Part shown: positions 1 to 7,835 of the stretch, piece by piece
Layout: every line of letters begins with the position of its first letter
Position numbering within the stretch: the first letter of the stretch is position 1
Assembly: GCF_011762195.1 (NCBI RefSeq)
Contig: NZ_JAASQK010000003.1
Coordinates: 310,001 to 374,000 of the forward strand
DNA: 64,000 nucleotides
Direction: 5' to 3'
Source of the DNA: Sphingomonas oligoaromativorans
Lineage (GTDB): Bacteria > Pseudomonadota > Alphaproteobacteria > Sphingomonadales > Sphingomonadaceae
Program-made: the position numbers and the translations under genes
The notes under the pieces: generated by a model
What the model saw: only the letters and a program-made list of their open reading frames with translations
Database searches by the model: none
Told to the model about the DNA's origin: nothing

Positions 1-253
1 GAACCGCGTGAAGCGCGCCGCGATCATGGCGGAGGGCAAGCTCATCACCGCCGCCGATCTCGACCTCCCCGCCGGTGCCTGCGAGGAGCCGCTGCCGATC
101 AACCTGCGCGCTGTGCGCGAGGCCGCCGACCGGCGTGCGATCGTCGAGGCGCTGGCGCGGGCGGACGGCAATATCTCGGCCACCGCCCGGCTGCTCGGGA
201 TCAGCCGGCCGACGCTCTACGATCTGCTCAATGCCTATGATCTCCAATCCTGA
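1..253 (+). CDS. Sigma-54-type response regulator, C-terminal fragment (Fis HTH), 5' partial
   Basis: The frame is open from the left edge (codons begin at base 2) and stops at 251-253. About 83 residues are visible. They begin with NRVKRAAIMAEG, typical of the end of the AAA+ C-terminal subdomain of NtrC-family activators, and finish with a Fis-type helix-turn-helix (NISATARLLGISRPTLYDLL). The segment resembles PrsR, the PEP-CTERM/exopolysaccharide response regulator common in sphingomonads, but the receiver and ATPase parts lie outside the window, so that identity is inferred. Seventy-nine non-coding bases separate it from the next gene. Confidence 0.7.
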   Translation, partial: NRVKRAAIMAEGKLITAADLDLPAGACEEPLPINLRAVREAADRRAIVEALARADGNISATARLLGISRPTLYDLLNAYDLQS

Positions 254-332
254 CGCGTGGCATAATTTCTAATTTCACGACGATCGTGATGTTTTGTTGC
301 GCTGTCGGGATAATCGCCTAGAGGGTTCGGCC

Positions 333-1151
333 ATGACCGATCCCGCGACCCTCACCCGCATCGCCGCCGCGCTGGAGCGCATGGCGCCACCGCCGCCGCC
401 CGCCGCCGATCCGGCCGCGCACCCCGCTTATGTGTGGCGCGAGGGCGTGCTGGTGGCGACGCGCGCCTTCCGGCCGCTGGCGCTCGACCTGCTGACCGGG
501 GTGGAGGCGCAGAAGGCCGCGATCCTCCAGAACGCGGCGCGGCTGGCCGATCGCCTGCCCGCGCATGACGTGCTGCTCTGGGGCGCGCGCGGGACGGGCA
601 AGTCGTCGCTGGTGAAGAGCGTGGTCGGCGCGCTTCAGGCCGGGGGCAGGGATATCGCGCTGGTCGAGGTCGCGCCGGACGCGCTCCACACGCTGCCGCA
701 TCTGTTCGATCTCATTGCCGACAGCCCCCGCGCCTTCGCGCTGTTCGTCGACGATCTCGGCTTCGAGGAGGGCTCGGCGGGGCCACGCACCCTGCGCTCG
801 CTGCTGGAGGGAGGCGCCGAGGCGCGGCCGGACAATGCGCGGCTCCACGTCACCGCCAATCGCCGCCACATCGTCAGCCGGGAGTTCGGCGAGGAGGACC
901 GGGCGGTGAATGCGCGCGACGTGATGGATGATCGCCTCGCGCTGGCCGACCGCTTCGGACTGTCGATCGGCTTCCACAATGTCGACCAGCCGACCTATCT
1001 GGCGATGGTCGAGGCCTATGCGAGGAAGCTCGGCCTGCCGTTCGACGGAGCCGACGCGGTGAGTTGGGCGACGGGGCGCGGCGCGCGTTCGGGCCGGGTG
1101 GCGTGGCATTATGTGGTCGAGCTGGCGGGGCGCGAGGGGAAGCGGGTCTAG
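333..1151 (+). CDS. DUF815 family AAA ATPase
   Basis: A 272-residue soluble P-loop protein of the DUF815 family, usually annotated only as ATP-binding. Walker A is GARGTGKS at residues 84-91, and a Walker B-like FALFVDDLGF follows about 60 residues later. The N-terminal third is proline/alanine rich (residues 17-30). ATG 333 was chosen over an upstream in-frame TTG at 294 because the extra stretch has no family match. It is monocistronic and is followed by a REP-like repeat. No pathway can be inferred from its neighbours. Confidence 0.8.
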   Translation: MTDPATLTRIAAALERMAPPPPPAADPAAHPAYVWREGVLVATRAFRPLALDLLTGVEAQKAAILQNAARLADRLPAHDVLLWGARGTGKSSLVKSVVGALQAGGRDIALVEVAPDALHTLPHLFDLIADSPRAFALFVDDLGFEEGSAGPRTLRSLLEGGAEARPDNARLHVTANRRHIVSREFGEEDRAVNARDVMDDRLALADRFGLSIGFHNVDQPTYLAMVEAYARKLGLPFDGADAVSWATGRGARSGRVAWHYVVELAGREGKRV

Positions 1152-1170
1152 GCCGCTCCCGCTTCGTCAC

Positions 1171-1240
1171 CCCGGACTTGATCCGGGGTCCAGAGCCGCA
1201 AGCGCCGCGCCTGTTGCTCTGGATGCCGGATCAAGTCCGG
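1171..1240. repeat. REP-like inverted repeat (sphingomonad intergenic palindrome)
   Basis: Two arms of about 25 bases (from CCGGACTTGATCCGG at about 1172, and ending with CCGGATCAAGTCCGG at 1226-1240) are reverse complements apart from two central bases. They enclose a loop of roughly 19 bases. Each arm is itself partly palindromic. It lies between the DUF815 gene and the 3' end of the convergent dehydratase, the usual place for REP/BIME-type elements, and could also end transcription from either side. This is the only copy seen in the window. Confidence 0.7.
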
Positions 1241-1265
1241 CACGACGGCGAAGAGCGTGTGCGCC

Positions 1266-3068
1266 TCAATGGCTGTCGCGAGGCAGGCCCTTGGTCTCGT
1301 CGATGCGCTGGAAGGCTTCGGTGCCTTCGAGGATCGCGCCGGTGCCGAGCTGGCCGACGATGTCGCGCTGGATCGCCTGCCACGGCGTCTGGCTCGCCGG
1401 GTAGCGATAGCCGCCGGCCGCCTCCAGAGCGGCGCGGCGAGTGGCGATCTCCGCTTCGTCGATCAGCACATCCACCCGGCCCCGGCCGACATCGAAGCGG
1501 ATGCGGTCGCCATTCCTCAGGATCGCGATGTTGCCGCCCGCCGCCGCTTCCGGCGAGGCGTTGAGGATCGAGGGCGAACCCGACGTGCCCGACTGGCGGC
1601 CATCCCCGATGCAGGGCAGCGCCGTGATGCCGCGCTCGATCAGCGAGGCCGGCGGACGCATGTTCACGACCTCCGCCGCGCCCGGATAGCCGATCGGCCC
1701 GGCGCCGCGCATGACGAGAACGGTGAACTCGTCGATGCCTTCGGCGGGATCGTCGATGCGGTGGTGATAGTCCTCCGGCCCGTCGAATACCGCGACCTTG
1801 CCCTCGAACGCCTCGGGATCGTCGGCGTTGGAGAGATAGCGCGCGCGGAAATCGTCCGAGATCACGCTGGTCTTCATGATGGCGCTGTCGAAGATGTTGC
1901 CGGTCATCACGCGGAAGCCGGCCTTCTGCTTCAGCGCCGTCTCGAAGGTGCGGATCACGTCGGGCGAGACGATCTCGGCGCCGCGGCAATTGTCGCCCAT
2001 GGTGCGGCCGTTGGCGGTCATCGCGCCTTCGCGGATCAGGCCATGACGCATGAGCTCGGCCACCACCGCCGGCACGCCGCCGGCATGGTAATAATCCTCG
2101 CCGAGATACTGCCCCGCCGGCATCAGGTTCACCAGCAGCGGAATGTCGTGGCCGATCTCCTGCCAGTCCTGCAACGACAGCTCGACGCCCATATGGCGCG
2201 CGATCGCGGCCAAGTGGATCGGCGCGTTGGTCGAGCCGCCGATGGCGGAGTTGACCGCGATGGCGTTGAGGAAGGCATCGCGCGTCATGATCTTCGACGG
2301 GCGCAGATCCTCGTTCACCATCTCGACGATGCGCTTGCCGGTGAGATAGGCCACCTGCGCGCGCTGGCGGTAGGGCGCCGGGATCGCCGCCGAGCCCGGA
2401 AGCTGCATCCCCAGCGCCTCGGCCAGCGAGTTCATCGTCGTCGCCGTACCCATGGTCGAGCAATAGCCCACCGACGTCGCCGAGGAGGCGACCAGATCGA
2501 TGAAGCCGGCATTGTCGATCTCACCGGCGGCGAGCATCTCGCGCGCCTTCCAGATGATCGTGCCCGAGCCGGTGCGCTCGCCCTTGTGGAAGCCGTTGAG
2601 CATCGGCCCGACCGAGAGCGCGATGGCCGGGATGTCCACGGTCGCAGCACCCATCAGCATGGCGGGCGTGGTCTTGTCGCAGCCGATGGTCAGCACCACG
2701 CCGTCGAGCGGATAGCCGTAGAGCGTCTCGACCAGACCCAGATAGGCGAGGTTGCGATCGAGCCCCGGCGTCGGGCGCTTGCCCGTCTCCTGGATCGGAT
2801 GGACCGGGAACTCGATCGCGATGCCGCCCGCCTCGCGGATGCCTTCGCGCACCCGCTTGGCCAGCTCGACATGATGGCGGTTGCAGGGCGACAGATCGGA
2901 CCCCGTCTGCGCGATCCCGATGATCGGCTTGCCCGACTGGAGTTCCTCGCGGGTCAGGCCGTAGTTCAGATAGCGCTCCAGATAGAGCGCCGTCATGTCG
3001 GGATCGCCCGGCCGGTCGAACCACTCACGCGAGCGGAGGCGGCGGGGGCTATTGTCGGTCGTGGACAT
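1266..3068 (-). CDS. IlvD/Edd family sugar-acid dehydratase (probably galactonate or arabinonate)
   Basis: A 600-residue member of the IlvD/Edd [Fe-S] dehydratase family, which removes water from aldonic acids to give 2-keto-3-deoxy acids. Three cluster-ligand cysteines are visible: C62 (SPCNRHH), C130 (IGCDKTTP) and C203 ([12 protein letters not shown]). Their spacing matches the [2Fe-2S] pentonate dehydratases of the family. It lies 25 bases downstream of the symporter gene and is probably co-transcribed. With a lactonase, KDGal kinase and KDPGal aldolase next door, D-galactonate is the best substrate guess. L-arabinonate, D-xylonate or D-fuconate cannot be excluded. It is not expected to be the branched-chain amino-acid enzyme. 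Confidence 0.82.
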   Translation of the reverse strand: MSTTDNSPRRLRSREWFDRPGDPDMTALYLERYLNYGLTREELQSGKPIIGIAQTGSDLSPCNRHHVELAKRVREGIREAGGIAIEFPVHPIQETGKRPTPGLDRNLAYLGLVETLYGYPLDGVVLTIGCDKTTPAMLMGAATVDIPAIALSVGPMLNGFHKGERTGSGTIIWKAREMLAAGEIDNAGFIDLVASSATSVGYCSTMGTATTMNSLAEALGMQLPGSAAIPAPYRQRAQVAYLTGKRIVEMVNEDLRPSKIMTRDAFLNAIAVNSAIGGSTNAPIHLAAIARHMGVELSLQDWQEIGHDIPLLVNLMPAGQYLGEDYYHAGGVPAVVAELMRHGLIREGAMTANGRTMGDNCRGAEIVSPDVIRTFETALKQKAGFRVMTGNIFDSAIMKTSVISDDFRARYLSNADDPEAFEGKVAVFDGPEDYHHRIDDPAEGIDEFTVLVMRGAGPIGYPGAAEVVNMRPPASLIERGITALPCIGDGRQSGTSGSPSILNASPEAAAGGNIAILRNGDRIRFDVGRGRVDVLIDEAEIATRRAALEAAGGYRYPASQTPWQAIQRDIVGQLGTGAILEGTEAFQRIDETKGLPRDSH

Positions 3069-3093
3069 CAGACGTCAGGGTTCCTTGGGGGAC

Positions 3094-4656
3094 TTACCAC
3101 CAGGTGGCGTAGAGGGCGATCAGGATCAGGATCACGGCGGTGGCGCCGATGTTGAAGCCGGTGCGGGTGGCGTAGTGGACGTCGCCGGTCGTGATGGTGT
3201 CGGTGTCGCGGCGGGCCGGGGTGACCAGCGAGACGATCACGGCGAGCGCCAGCGCGATCAGGAACACCACGCCCATCCGGTCCATGAAGGGCAGCGACGC
3301 CCACTGGACCTTGAACAGCCAGGACAGCACCACGGAGGCGATCGCGGCGGTGACGGCGCCGGCTTCGTTGGCGCGCTTCCAGAACAGGCCGAGCAGGAAG
3401 ATCACGGTGATGCCCGGCGTGAAGAAGCCGGTGAACTCCTGGATGAACTGGAATGCCTGCTCCGAAGCGCCGACCAGCGGGCGGGCGGTGAGGATGGCGA
3501 TGATGATCGCGACGACGGCGGTGATGCGGCCGACCATGACGAGGTGGCGCTCGTCGCGCTTGGGGCCGAACTTGCTGTAGATGTCGAGCGTGAAGATGGT
3601 GGCGATCGAATTGATCTTGGACGCGGTGGACGCGATGATCGCCGCGATCAGCGCCGCGAAGACGAGGCCGAGCAGGCCGGTCGGCAGCAGGCGCATCATC
3701 GTCGGATAGGCTTCGTCGGGCTTGGCGAGGCCCGGCGCCAGCACCACGGCGGCGATGCCCGGCAGCACGATGATGAGCGGCATCAGCAGCTTCAGGAAGC
3801 TCGCGAACAGCACGCCCTTCTGGGCTTCCGCGATATTCTTGGCGGCGAGCGCGCGCTGGATGATATACTGGTTGAAACCCCAGTAGCTGAGGTTCGCGAT
3901 CCACAGGCCGCCGATTAGCACAGAGAGACCCGGCAGGTCGGTGTAATGCGGATCGCCCTTCTTCAGGATCATGTGGAAGTGATCGGGGATGGTGGTGACG
4001 AGCTTGTGCCAGCCGGCGAAGACGTCGCCCGAGCCCAGCTTGCCGAGCGTCAGCCACGCGATGATGAGGCCGCCCAGCACGAGGAGCGTCACCTGCACGA
4101 TGTCGGTGAGCGCCACCGCCTTCAGGCCGCCGCGGATCTGGTAGAGCAAGGCGAAGGTGCCCAGCGCCACGAGCGCCACCGTCTGGTCGACGCCCGCCAC
4201 CTTGGTGACGGCGATCGAGCCCAGCCAGATGATCGAGGTGAGGTTCACGAACACATAGAGGACGAGCCAGAAGATCGCCATCAGCGTGCGGATGCCGCTG
4301 CCGTACCGCTTCTCGAGGAACTGCGGCATCGTGTAGATCTCGTTGCGCAGGAAGATCGGCAGGAAGAACTTGCCGACGATCAAGAGCGTCAGCGCCGCCA
4401 TCCACTCATAGGAGGCGATGGCGAGGCCGATCGCATAGCCCGAGCCCGACATGCCGACGATCTGCTCGGCCGAGATGTTGGCCGCGATCAGCGACGCGCC
4501 GATCGCCCACCAGGGGAGATTCTTCGACGCGAGGAAATAGTCGGTGGTGTTCTTCGGGCCGGCGCCCGCCTTGTCACGGCTCACCCATTGGGCGAGACCG
4601 AAGATCGCGATCGCGTAGGCGATGATGACGGCGATATCGATGGTGGCGAGCGGCAC
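3094..4656 (-). CDS. Sodium/sugar symporter (SSS family, vSGLT-like)
   Basis: A 520-residue, very hydrophobic inner-membrane transporter of the solute:sodium symporter family. By eye it resembles Vibrio SGLT along its whole length, including the sugar/Na+ site segments (AANISAEQIVGMSGSGY, IASYEW, NLSYWGFNQYIIQR, QKGVLFASFLK and the Na2-type AIIASTASKINSIATIF). GTG 4656 was chosen because AGAGG lies about 7 bases upstream. An upstream ATG at 4719 would add 21 basic residues and would cover the divergent promoter region. It is the first gene of a two-gene unit with the dehydratase. Galactose or glucose uptake is inferred from vSGLT and the neighbours. Confidence 0.85.
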   Translation of the reverse strand: MPLATIDIAVIIAYAIAIFGLAQWVSRDKAGAGPKNTTDYFLASKNLPWWAIGASLIAANISAEQIVGMSGSGYAIGLAIASYEWMAALTLLIVGKFFLPIFLRNEIYTMPQFLEKRYGSGIRTLMAIFWLVLYVFVNLTSIIWLGSIAVTKVAGVDQTVALVALGTFALLYQIRGGLKAVALTDIVQVTLLVLGGLIIAWLTLGKLGSGDVFAGWHKLVTTIPDHFHMILKKGDPHYTDLPGLSVLIGGLWIANLSYWGFNQYIIQRALAAKNIAEAQKGVLFASFLKLLMPLIIVLPGIAAVVLAPGLAKPDEAYPTMMRLLPTGLLGLVFAALIAAIIASTASKINSIATIFTLDIYSKFGPKRDERHLVMVGRITAVVAIIIAILTARPLVGASEQAFQFIQEFTGFFTPGITVIFLLGLFWKRANEAGAVTAAIASVVLSWLFKVQWASLPFMDRMGVVFLIALALAVIVSLVTPARRDTDTITTGDVHYATRTGFNIGATAVILILIALYATWW

Positions 4657-4717
4657 GGATTTTCCTCTCTGCGGCCCGATCCGGTATCCCGGTCGGCGCT
4701 TGCGGCTTGTGTCGCCC

Positions 4718-4745
4718 ATTTATATGATTATTGGACGATGTAAAT
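4718..4745. promoter_or_regulatory. Candidate operator between the divergent sugar-acid operons
   Basis: An AT-rich island in otherwise GC-rich DNA holds an inverted repeat, ATTTATAT (4718-4725) and ATGTAAAT (4738-4745), with one mismatch and a 12-base spacer. It lies between the symporter start (4656, minus) and the lactonase start (plus), so one regulator could control both. No regulator gene is adjacent, so its binder is unknown. Confidence 0.4.
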
Positions 4746-4749
4746 CGGG

Positions 4750-5622
4750 ATGAAGGAAGGGATGGCTGTGGAGTGCATCTGGCCGCTCGGCGCGACGCTG
4801 GGCGAAGGACCGCTGTGGGATGCGCGCTCGGGTGCGCTCTGGTTCGTCGACATCAAGCAGGGGCGGGTGCATCGCCACGATCCCGCGTCGGGCAAGCAGG
4901 ATACGTTCGAGGTCGGCGGATCGCCGGGCTTCATCCTGCCGGCAGACGATGGCGGCTTCGTGCTGGGCAACGGCCATGTCCTCCAGCATTTCGACGGCAC
5001 CCGCGTGACCGGCGAACTGGGCCGTGTCGAGATGGCCGCGAACAACCGCTTCAACGATGCCTCGGTTGATCCTTCGGGGCGGCTGTGGTTCGGCTCGATG
5101 GACAATGCCGAGGTCGATCTGAGCGGCGCCGTCCATGTCTATGACAAGGGCGCGATCCATGTCGCGGGCGGCGAGTGCTCCATCACCAACGGCCCCGCGA
5201 TCAGCGGCGACGGGCGCTGGCTCCACCATGTCGATACGCTGGGCGGTCTGATCTGGCGCTTCGACATCTCGGCCGATCCGATGCTGCGCGATGGCGAGGT
5301 GTTCGCCCGCATCGACCCCAAGGACGGCTTCCCCGACGGCGTGACCATCGATTCCGAGGATCATGTCTGGCTGGGGCTCTGGAATGGCTGGTCGGCGCGG
5401 CGCTATGCGCCCGACGGCACGCTGGTGCAGGTGGTGGAGTTCCCCGTCGCCAACATCACCAAGCTCGCCTTCGGCGGGCCGGACCTCAAGACCGCTTACG
5501 CCACCACCGCGCGGATCGGCATCGACGAGGCGGGGCTGGAGAAGCAGCCGCTCGCGGGTGGCCTCTTCTCGTTCGAGGTCGATGTGCCGGGCGCACCTGT
5601 CACGCCGGTGAAGCTCGGCTGA
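4750..5622 (+). CDS. SMP-30/gluconolactonase family sugar lactonase
   Basis: A 290-residue six-bladed beta-propeller lactonase that opens an aldonolactone to the aldonate. SMP-30 metal-site segments are visible: the N-terminal GEGPLWD (Glu), NNRFNDASVDPSGRLWFG in the middle, and DGFPDGVTIDSEDHVWLGLW (Asp) near residue 200. ATG 4750 is used here. ATG 4762 (MAVECIW) is equally plausible because AAGGAAGGG lies just before it and the candidate operator ends at 4745. Its stop codon overlaps the start of dgoK (TGATG), so the two are translationally coupled. Galactonolactone is the inferred substrate. Confidence 0.83.
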   Translation: MKEGMAVECIWPLGATLGEGPLWDARSGALWFVDIKQGRVHRHDPASGKQDTFEVGGSPGFILPADDGGFVLGNGHVLQHFDGTRVTGELGRVEMAANNRFNDASVDPSGRLWFGSMDNAEVDLSGAVHVYDKGAIHVAGGECSITNGPAISGDGRWLHHVDTLGGLIWRFDISADPMLRDGEVFARIDPKDGFPDGVTIDSEDHVWLGLWNGWSARRYAPDGTLVQVVEFPVANITKLAFGGPDLKTAYATTARIGIDEAGLEKQPLAGGLFSFEVDVPGAPVTPVKLG

Positions 5623-6524
5623 TGGCGATCCTCGGCGACTGGGGCACGACGCGGCTCCGCCTGTTCCGCATCGAGGAAGGGCGGATCGTGGACCGGCTCG
5701 CCGGCCCCGGCATCGGCCAGCTCAACGCCTCGCCGGCGGAGACTCTGGCGGCGACCGTCTCGCCGTGGCGTGCCGAGGCGGAGGCCTCGGGCGTGCTGCT
5801 CTGCGGCATGGCCGGCTCGCGCAACGGCGTGCTGGAGGTGCCCTATGCGGGCTGTCCGGCGGACGTGGCGGGCTGGGCGCGCTCGACCGCCTCGGTGGAC
5901 GTCGGCGCGATCCGGGTGACGGTCGCGCCGGGCCTGAGCGGCGCGAACTTCGCCGGCCGCGCCGACGTGATGCGCGGCGAGGAGACGCAGATCTTCGGCG
6001 CGGCGCGGGTCGATCCGTCGCTCGGCGTCGGGCGGCATCTGCTGGTGCTTCCGGGCACGCACAGCAAATGGGCGGAGCTGGTCGACGGACGGGTGGAACG
6101 GTTCCACACCTTCTTCACCGGCGAGTTGTTCGGCCTGCTGCGCGACCATTCGACGCTCACCCGTGCCGGCACCGACCAGTCGGGCCGCGACGAGGGCTTC
6201 GCGGCGGGTCTGGAGCGCGCCGGCACCGGCCTGATCGCCAGCCTGTTCGAGGCGCGCGCGGCGCAGCTCACCGAGGGCAAGAGCCTCGGCTGGGCGCTGG
6301 GGTTGCTCTCGGGGCTGCTGATCGGCGGCGAGATCGCGGAAGGTCTGGCGCTGATCGGCGGCGTGCCGGAGCGGCTGGTGCTGGTCGGCGATCCGGGTCT
6401 CGGCGGCATCTACGCCAGGGCCGCCGCTGCGCGGAGCGTCGAGGTGACGATGCTGGACGGCGATGCCTGTGCGCTCGCCGGTCTGGCGGTTTTGGGCGAG
6501 CAGTTCGCCGCATTGGAGGCATGA
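5622..6524 (+). CDS. dgoK: 2-dehydro-3-deoxygalactonokinase
   Basis: A 300-residue kinase that phosphorylates 2-keto-3-deoxygalactonate at O6, the third step of the De Ley-Doudoroff route. The DgoK signature start GDWGTTRLRLF (residues 5-15), the central MRGEETQIFG, and LLVLPGTHSKWAELVDGRV are all present. The start at 5622 overlaps the lactonase stop, and its own stop overlaps the start of dgoA by a few bases. The lactonase, kinase and aldolase therefore form a tight operon. Length is typical of the family. Cytoplasmic. Confidence 0.9.
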   Translation: MAILGDWGTTRLRLFRIEEGRIVDRLAGPGIGQLNASPAETLAATVSPWRAEAEASGVLLCGMAGSRNGVLEVPYAGCPADVAGWARSTASVDVGAIRVTVAPGLSGANFAGRADVMRGEETQIFGAARVDPSLGVGRHLLVLPGTHSKWAELVDGRVERFHTFFTGELFGLLRDHSTLTRAGTDQSGRDEGFAAGLERAGTGLIASLFEARAAQLTEGKSLGWALGLLSGLLIGGEIAEGLALIGGVPERLVLVGDPGLGGIYARAAAARSVEVTMLDGDACALAGLAVLGEQFAALEA

Positions 6525-7153
6525 TGACCATCGACGATATCCTCGCGGCCGGCGCTCCCCCCGTCGTCGCGATCCTGCGCGGCGTGAAGCCCGATGAGGT
6601 GGTGGCGATCGGCGAGGCGCTGGTCGAGGCCGGCATCCGCCTGATCGAGGTGCCGCTCAATTCCCCCGAGCCGCTGGAGGGCATCCGTCGTCTCGTCGCG
6701 GCGGTGGGCGACCGCGCGCTGTGCGGAGCCGGCACCGTGCTGGAGCCCGAGGCGGTCGACGCGGTGAAGGCGGTGGGCGGCGTGCTGATCGTCACGCCCA
6801 ACACCAACGCGGCGGTGATCGCGCGCGCGGTGTCGCTGGGCATGGAGCCGATGCCGGGCTTCGCGACGCCGACCGAGGCGTTCATCGCGGCGGCGGCGGG
6901 CGCGCGCCGGCTCAAGCTGTTCCCGGCGGTCGGCTATGGCACCGGCTATCTGAAGGCGATCCGCGAGGTGCTGCCCAAGGGCGTCGCGACCTGGGCGGTC
7001 GGCGGCACGGGCGCCGGCAATATCGGCGAGTGGCTGGAGGCCGGCTGCGAAGGCCTCGGTGTCGGTGGCGGCATCTACAAGGCGGGCGACAGCGCCGAGG
7101 TGGTGGGCGAGCGCGCCCGCGCCATCGTCGCGGCGTGGAAGGCGCTCGGCTGA
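6521..7153 (+). CDS. dgoA: 2-dehydro-3-deoxy-6-phosphogalactonate aldolase
   Basis: A 210-residue class I aldolase of the KHG/KDPG family that splits KDPGal into pyruvate and glyceraldehyde-3-phosphate. Family segments seen are AILRGVKPDEV, LIEVPLNSPEPLEGI, GAGTVLEPEAV and the Schiff-base lysine in RRLKLFPAVG (about K132), then the phosphate loop AVGGTGAGNIGEWL. Two consecutive ATGs (6521 and 6524) are possible starts. GGAGG lies just upstream. It is the last gene of the dgo operon and converges on the acylphosphatase gene with only 2 bases between the stop codons. Confidence 0.9.
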   Translation: MMTIDDILAAGAPPVVAILRGVKPDEVVAIGEALVEAGIRLIEVPLNSPEPLEGIRRLVAAVGDRALCGAGTVLEPEAVDAVKAVGGVLIVTPNTNAAVIARAVSLGMEPMPGFATPTEAFIAAAAGARRLKLFPAVGYGTGYLKAIREVLPKGVATWAVGGTGAGNIGEWLEAGCEGLGVGGGIYKAGDSAEVVGERARAIVAAWKALG

Positions 7154-7155
7154 GA

Positions 7156-7437
7156 TCAGCCCGTGGGGCGGCGCTCGAAGCCCTGGATCGCTTCGGGCGC
7201 GCCCTCGCTTATGGCGACGCCATCGACCCGCGCCGACGCCGGCCCGCCCCGGCAGCGCGCGATGAACGCCTCCACGGCGCCGGCTTCGCCCATCGCCAGC
7301 GCCTCGACGCTGCCGTCCGGCCGGTTGCGCACCCAGCCCGAAACCCCGAGCGACGTCGCCGTCCGCACCGTCCAGTCGCGATAGCAGACGCCCTGCACGC
7401 GGCCGTGGATGGCGAGGTGGCGGGCGATGATCGGCAT
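7156..7437 (-). CDS. acyP: Acylphosphatase
   Basis: A 93-residue cytoplasmic enzyme that hydrolyses acyl phosphates. The signature GRVQGVCYR holds the catalytic arginine (R20), and the catalytic asparagine is N38 in GWVRNRPDGSVE; the 18-residue spacing matches the family. The start at 7437 has AGGAGA about 8 bases upstream, so a longer open frame reaching 7500 is not the likely coding start. It converges with dgoA. It has no obvious link to the sugar pathway. Confidence 0.9.
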   Translation of the reverse strand: MPIIARHLAIHGRVQGVCYRDWTVRTATSLGVSGWVRNRPDGSVEALAMGEAGAVEAFIARCRGGPASARVDGVAISEGAPEAIQGFERRPTG

Positions 7438-7835
7438 GGCGGGCGTCTCCTGATCCGCGCGGGCGGGCCGCTTGCCGTGCGCCCACGCAGATGCTAGCAC
7501 TCCAGACGGGTGTCGCGCGAGCGGCCGGCTTCGATGAAGGCGATCGCCCCGTGCCCCCAGCCCGGCGCCGTTCCGGCGGCCGGCACCTTAGGTTGACGTC
7601 ACAATGTCGCATATCCTTTTCCGCACAGACCGCATCCGAATGGATGCAGGCGTGCGGATGGGGCGCCCGGCCGAAATGGCCCGGTACGCGAAGACGCCGG
7701 CCTGCCTTGCACCTGTTTTCATCTCCATGGCCCCCAGGCGCGTTGCGCCGGCCGGGCCATGTTTTCTTTCGCTTTCAAGCATATCGGCGCACCCGCTGCC
7801 CCAACGCGGCGGCCGGCGCGCCCGGAGAATCATAA
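7438..7835 (+). promoter_or_regulatory. 398-base intergenic region with the probable RNase E promoter and long 5' leader
   Basis: No coding frame on either strand looks real here. The 5' part carries the acylphosphatase promoter on the minus strand. The 3' part is GC-rich with several potential hairpins (for example GCGCGTTGCGCCGGCCGGG near 7740 and repeated GGCCGGCG tracts near 7810) just before the rne start. Long structured leaders of rne mediate RNase E autoregulation in other bacteria; that role here is inference. A TTGACG at 7593 lacks a well-spaced -10. Confidence 0.4.

Noticed and set aside
7593-7617. TTGACG with TATCCT as an rne promoter
   Set aside because: The spacing is 13 bases, too short for a sigma-70 promoter.
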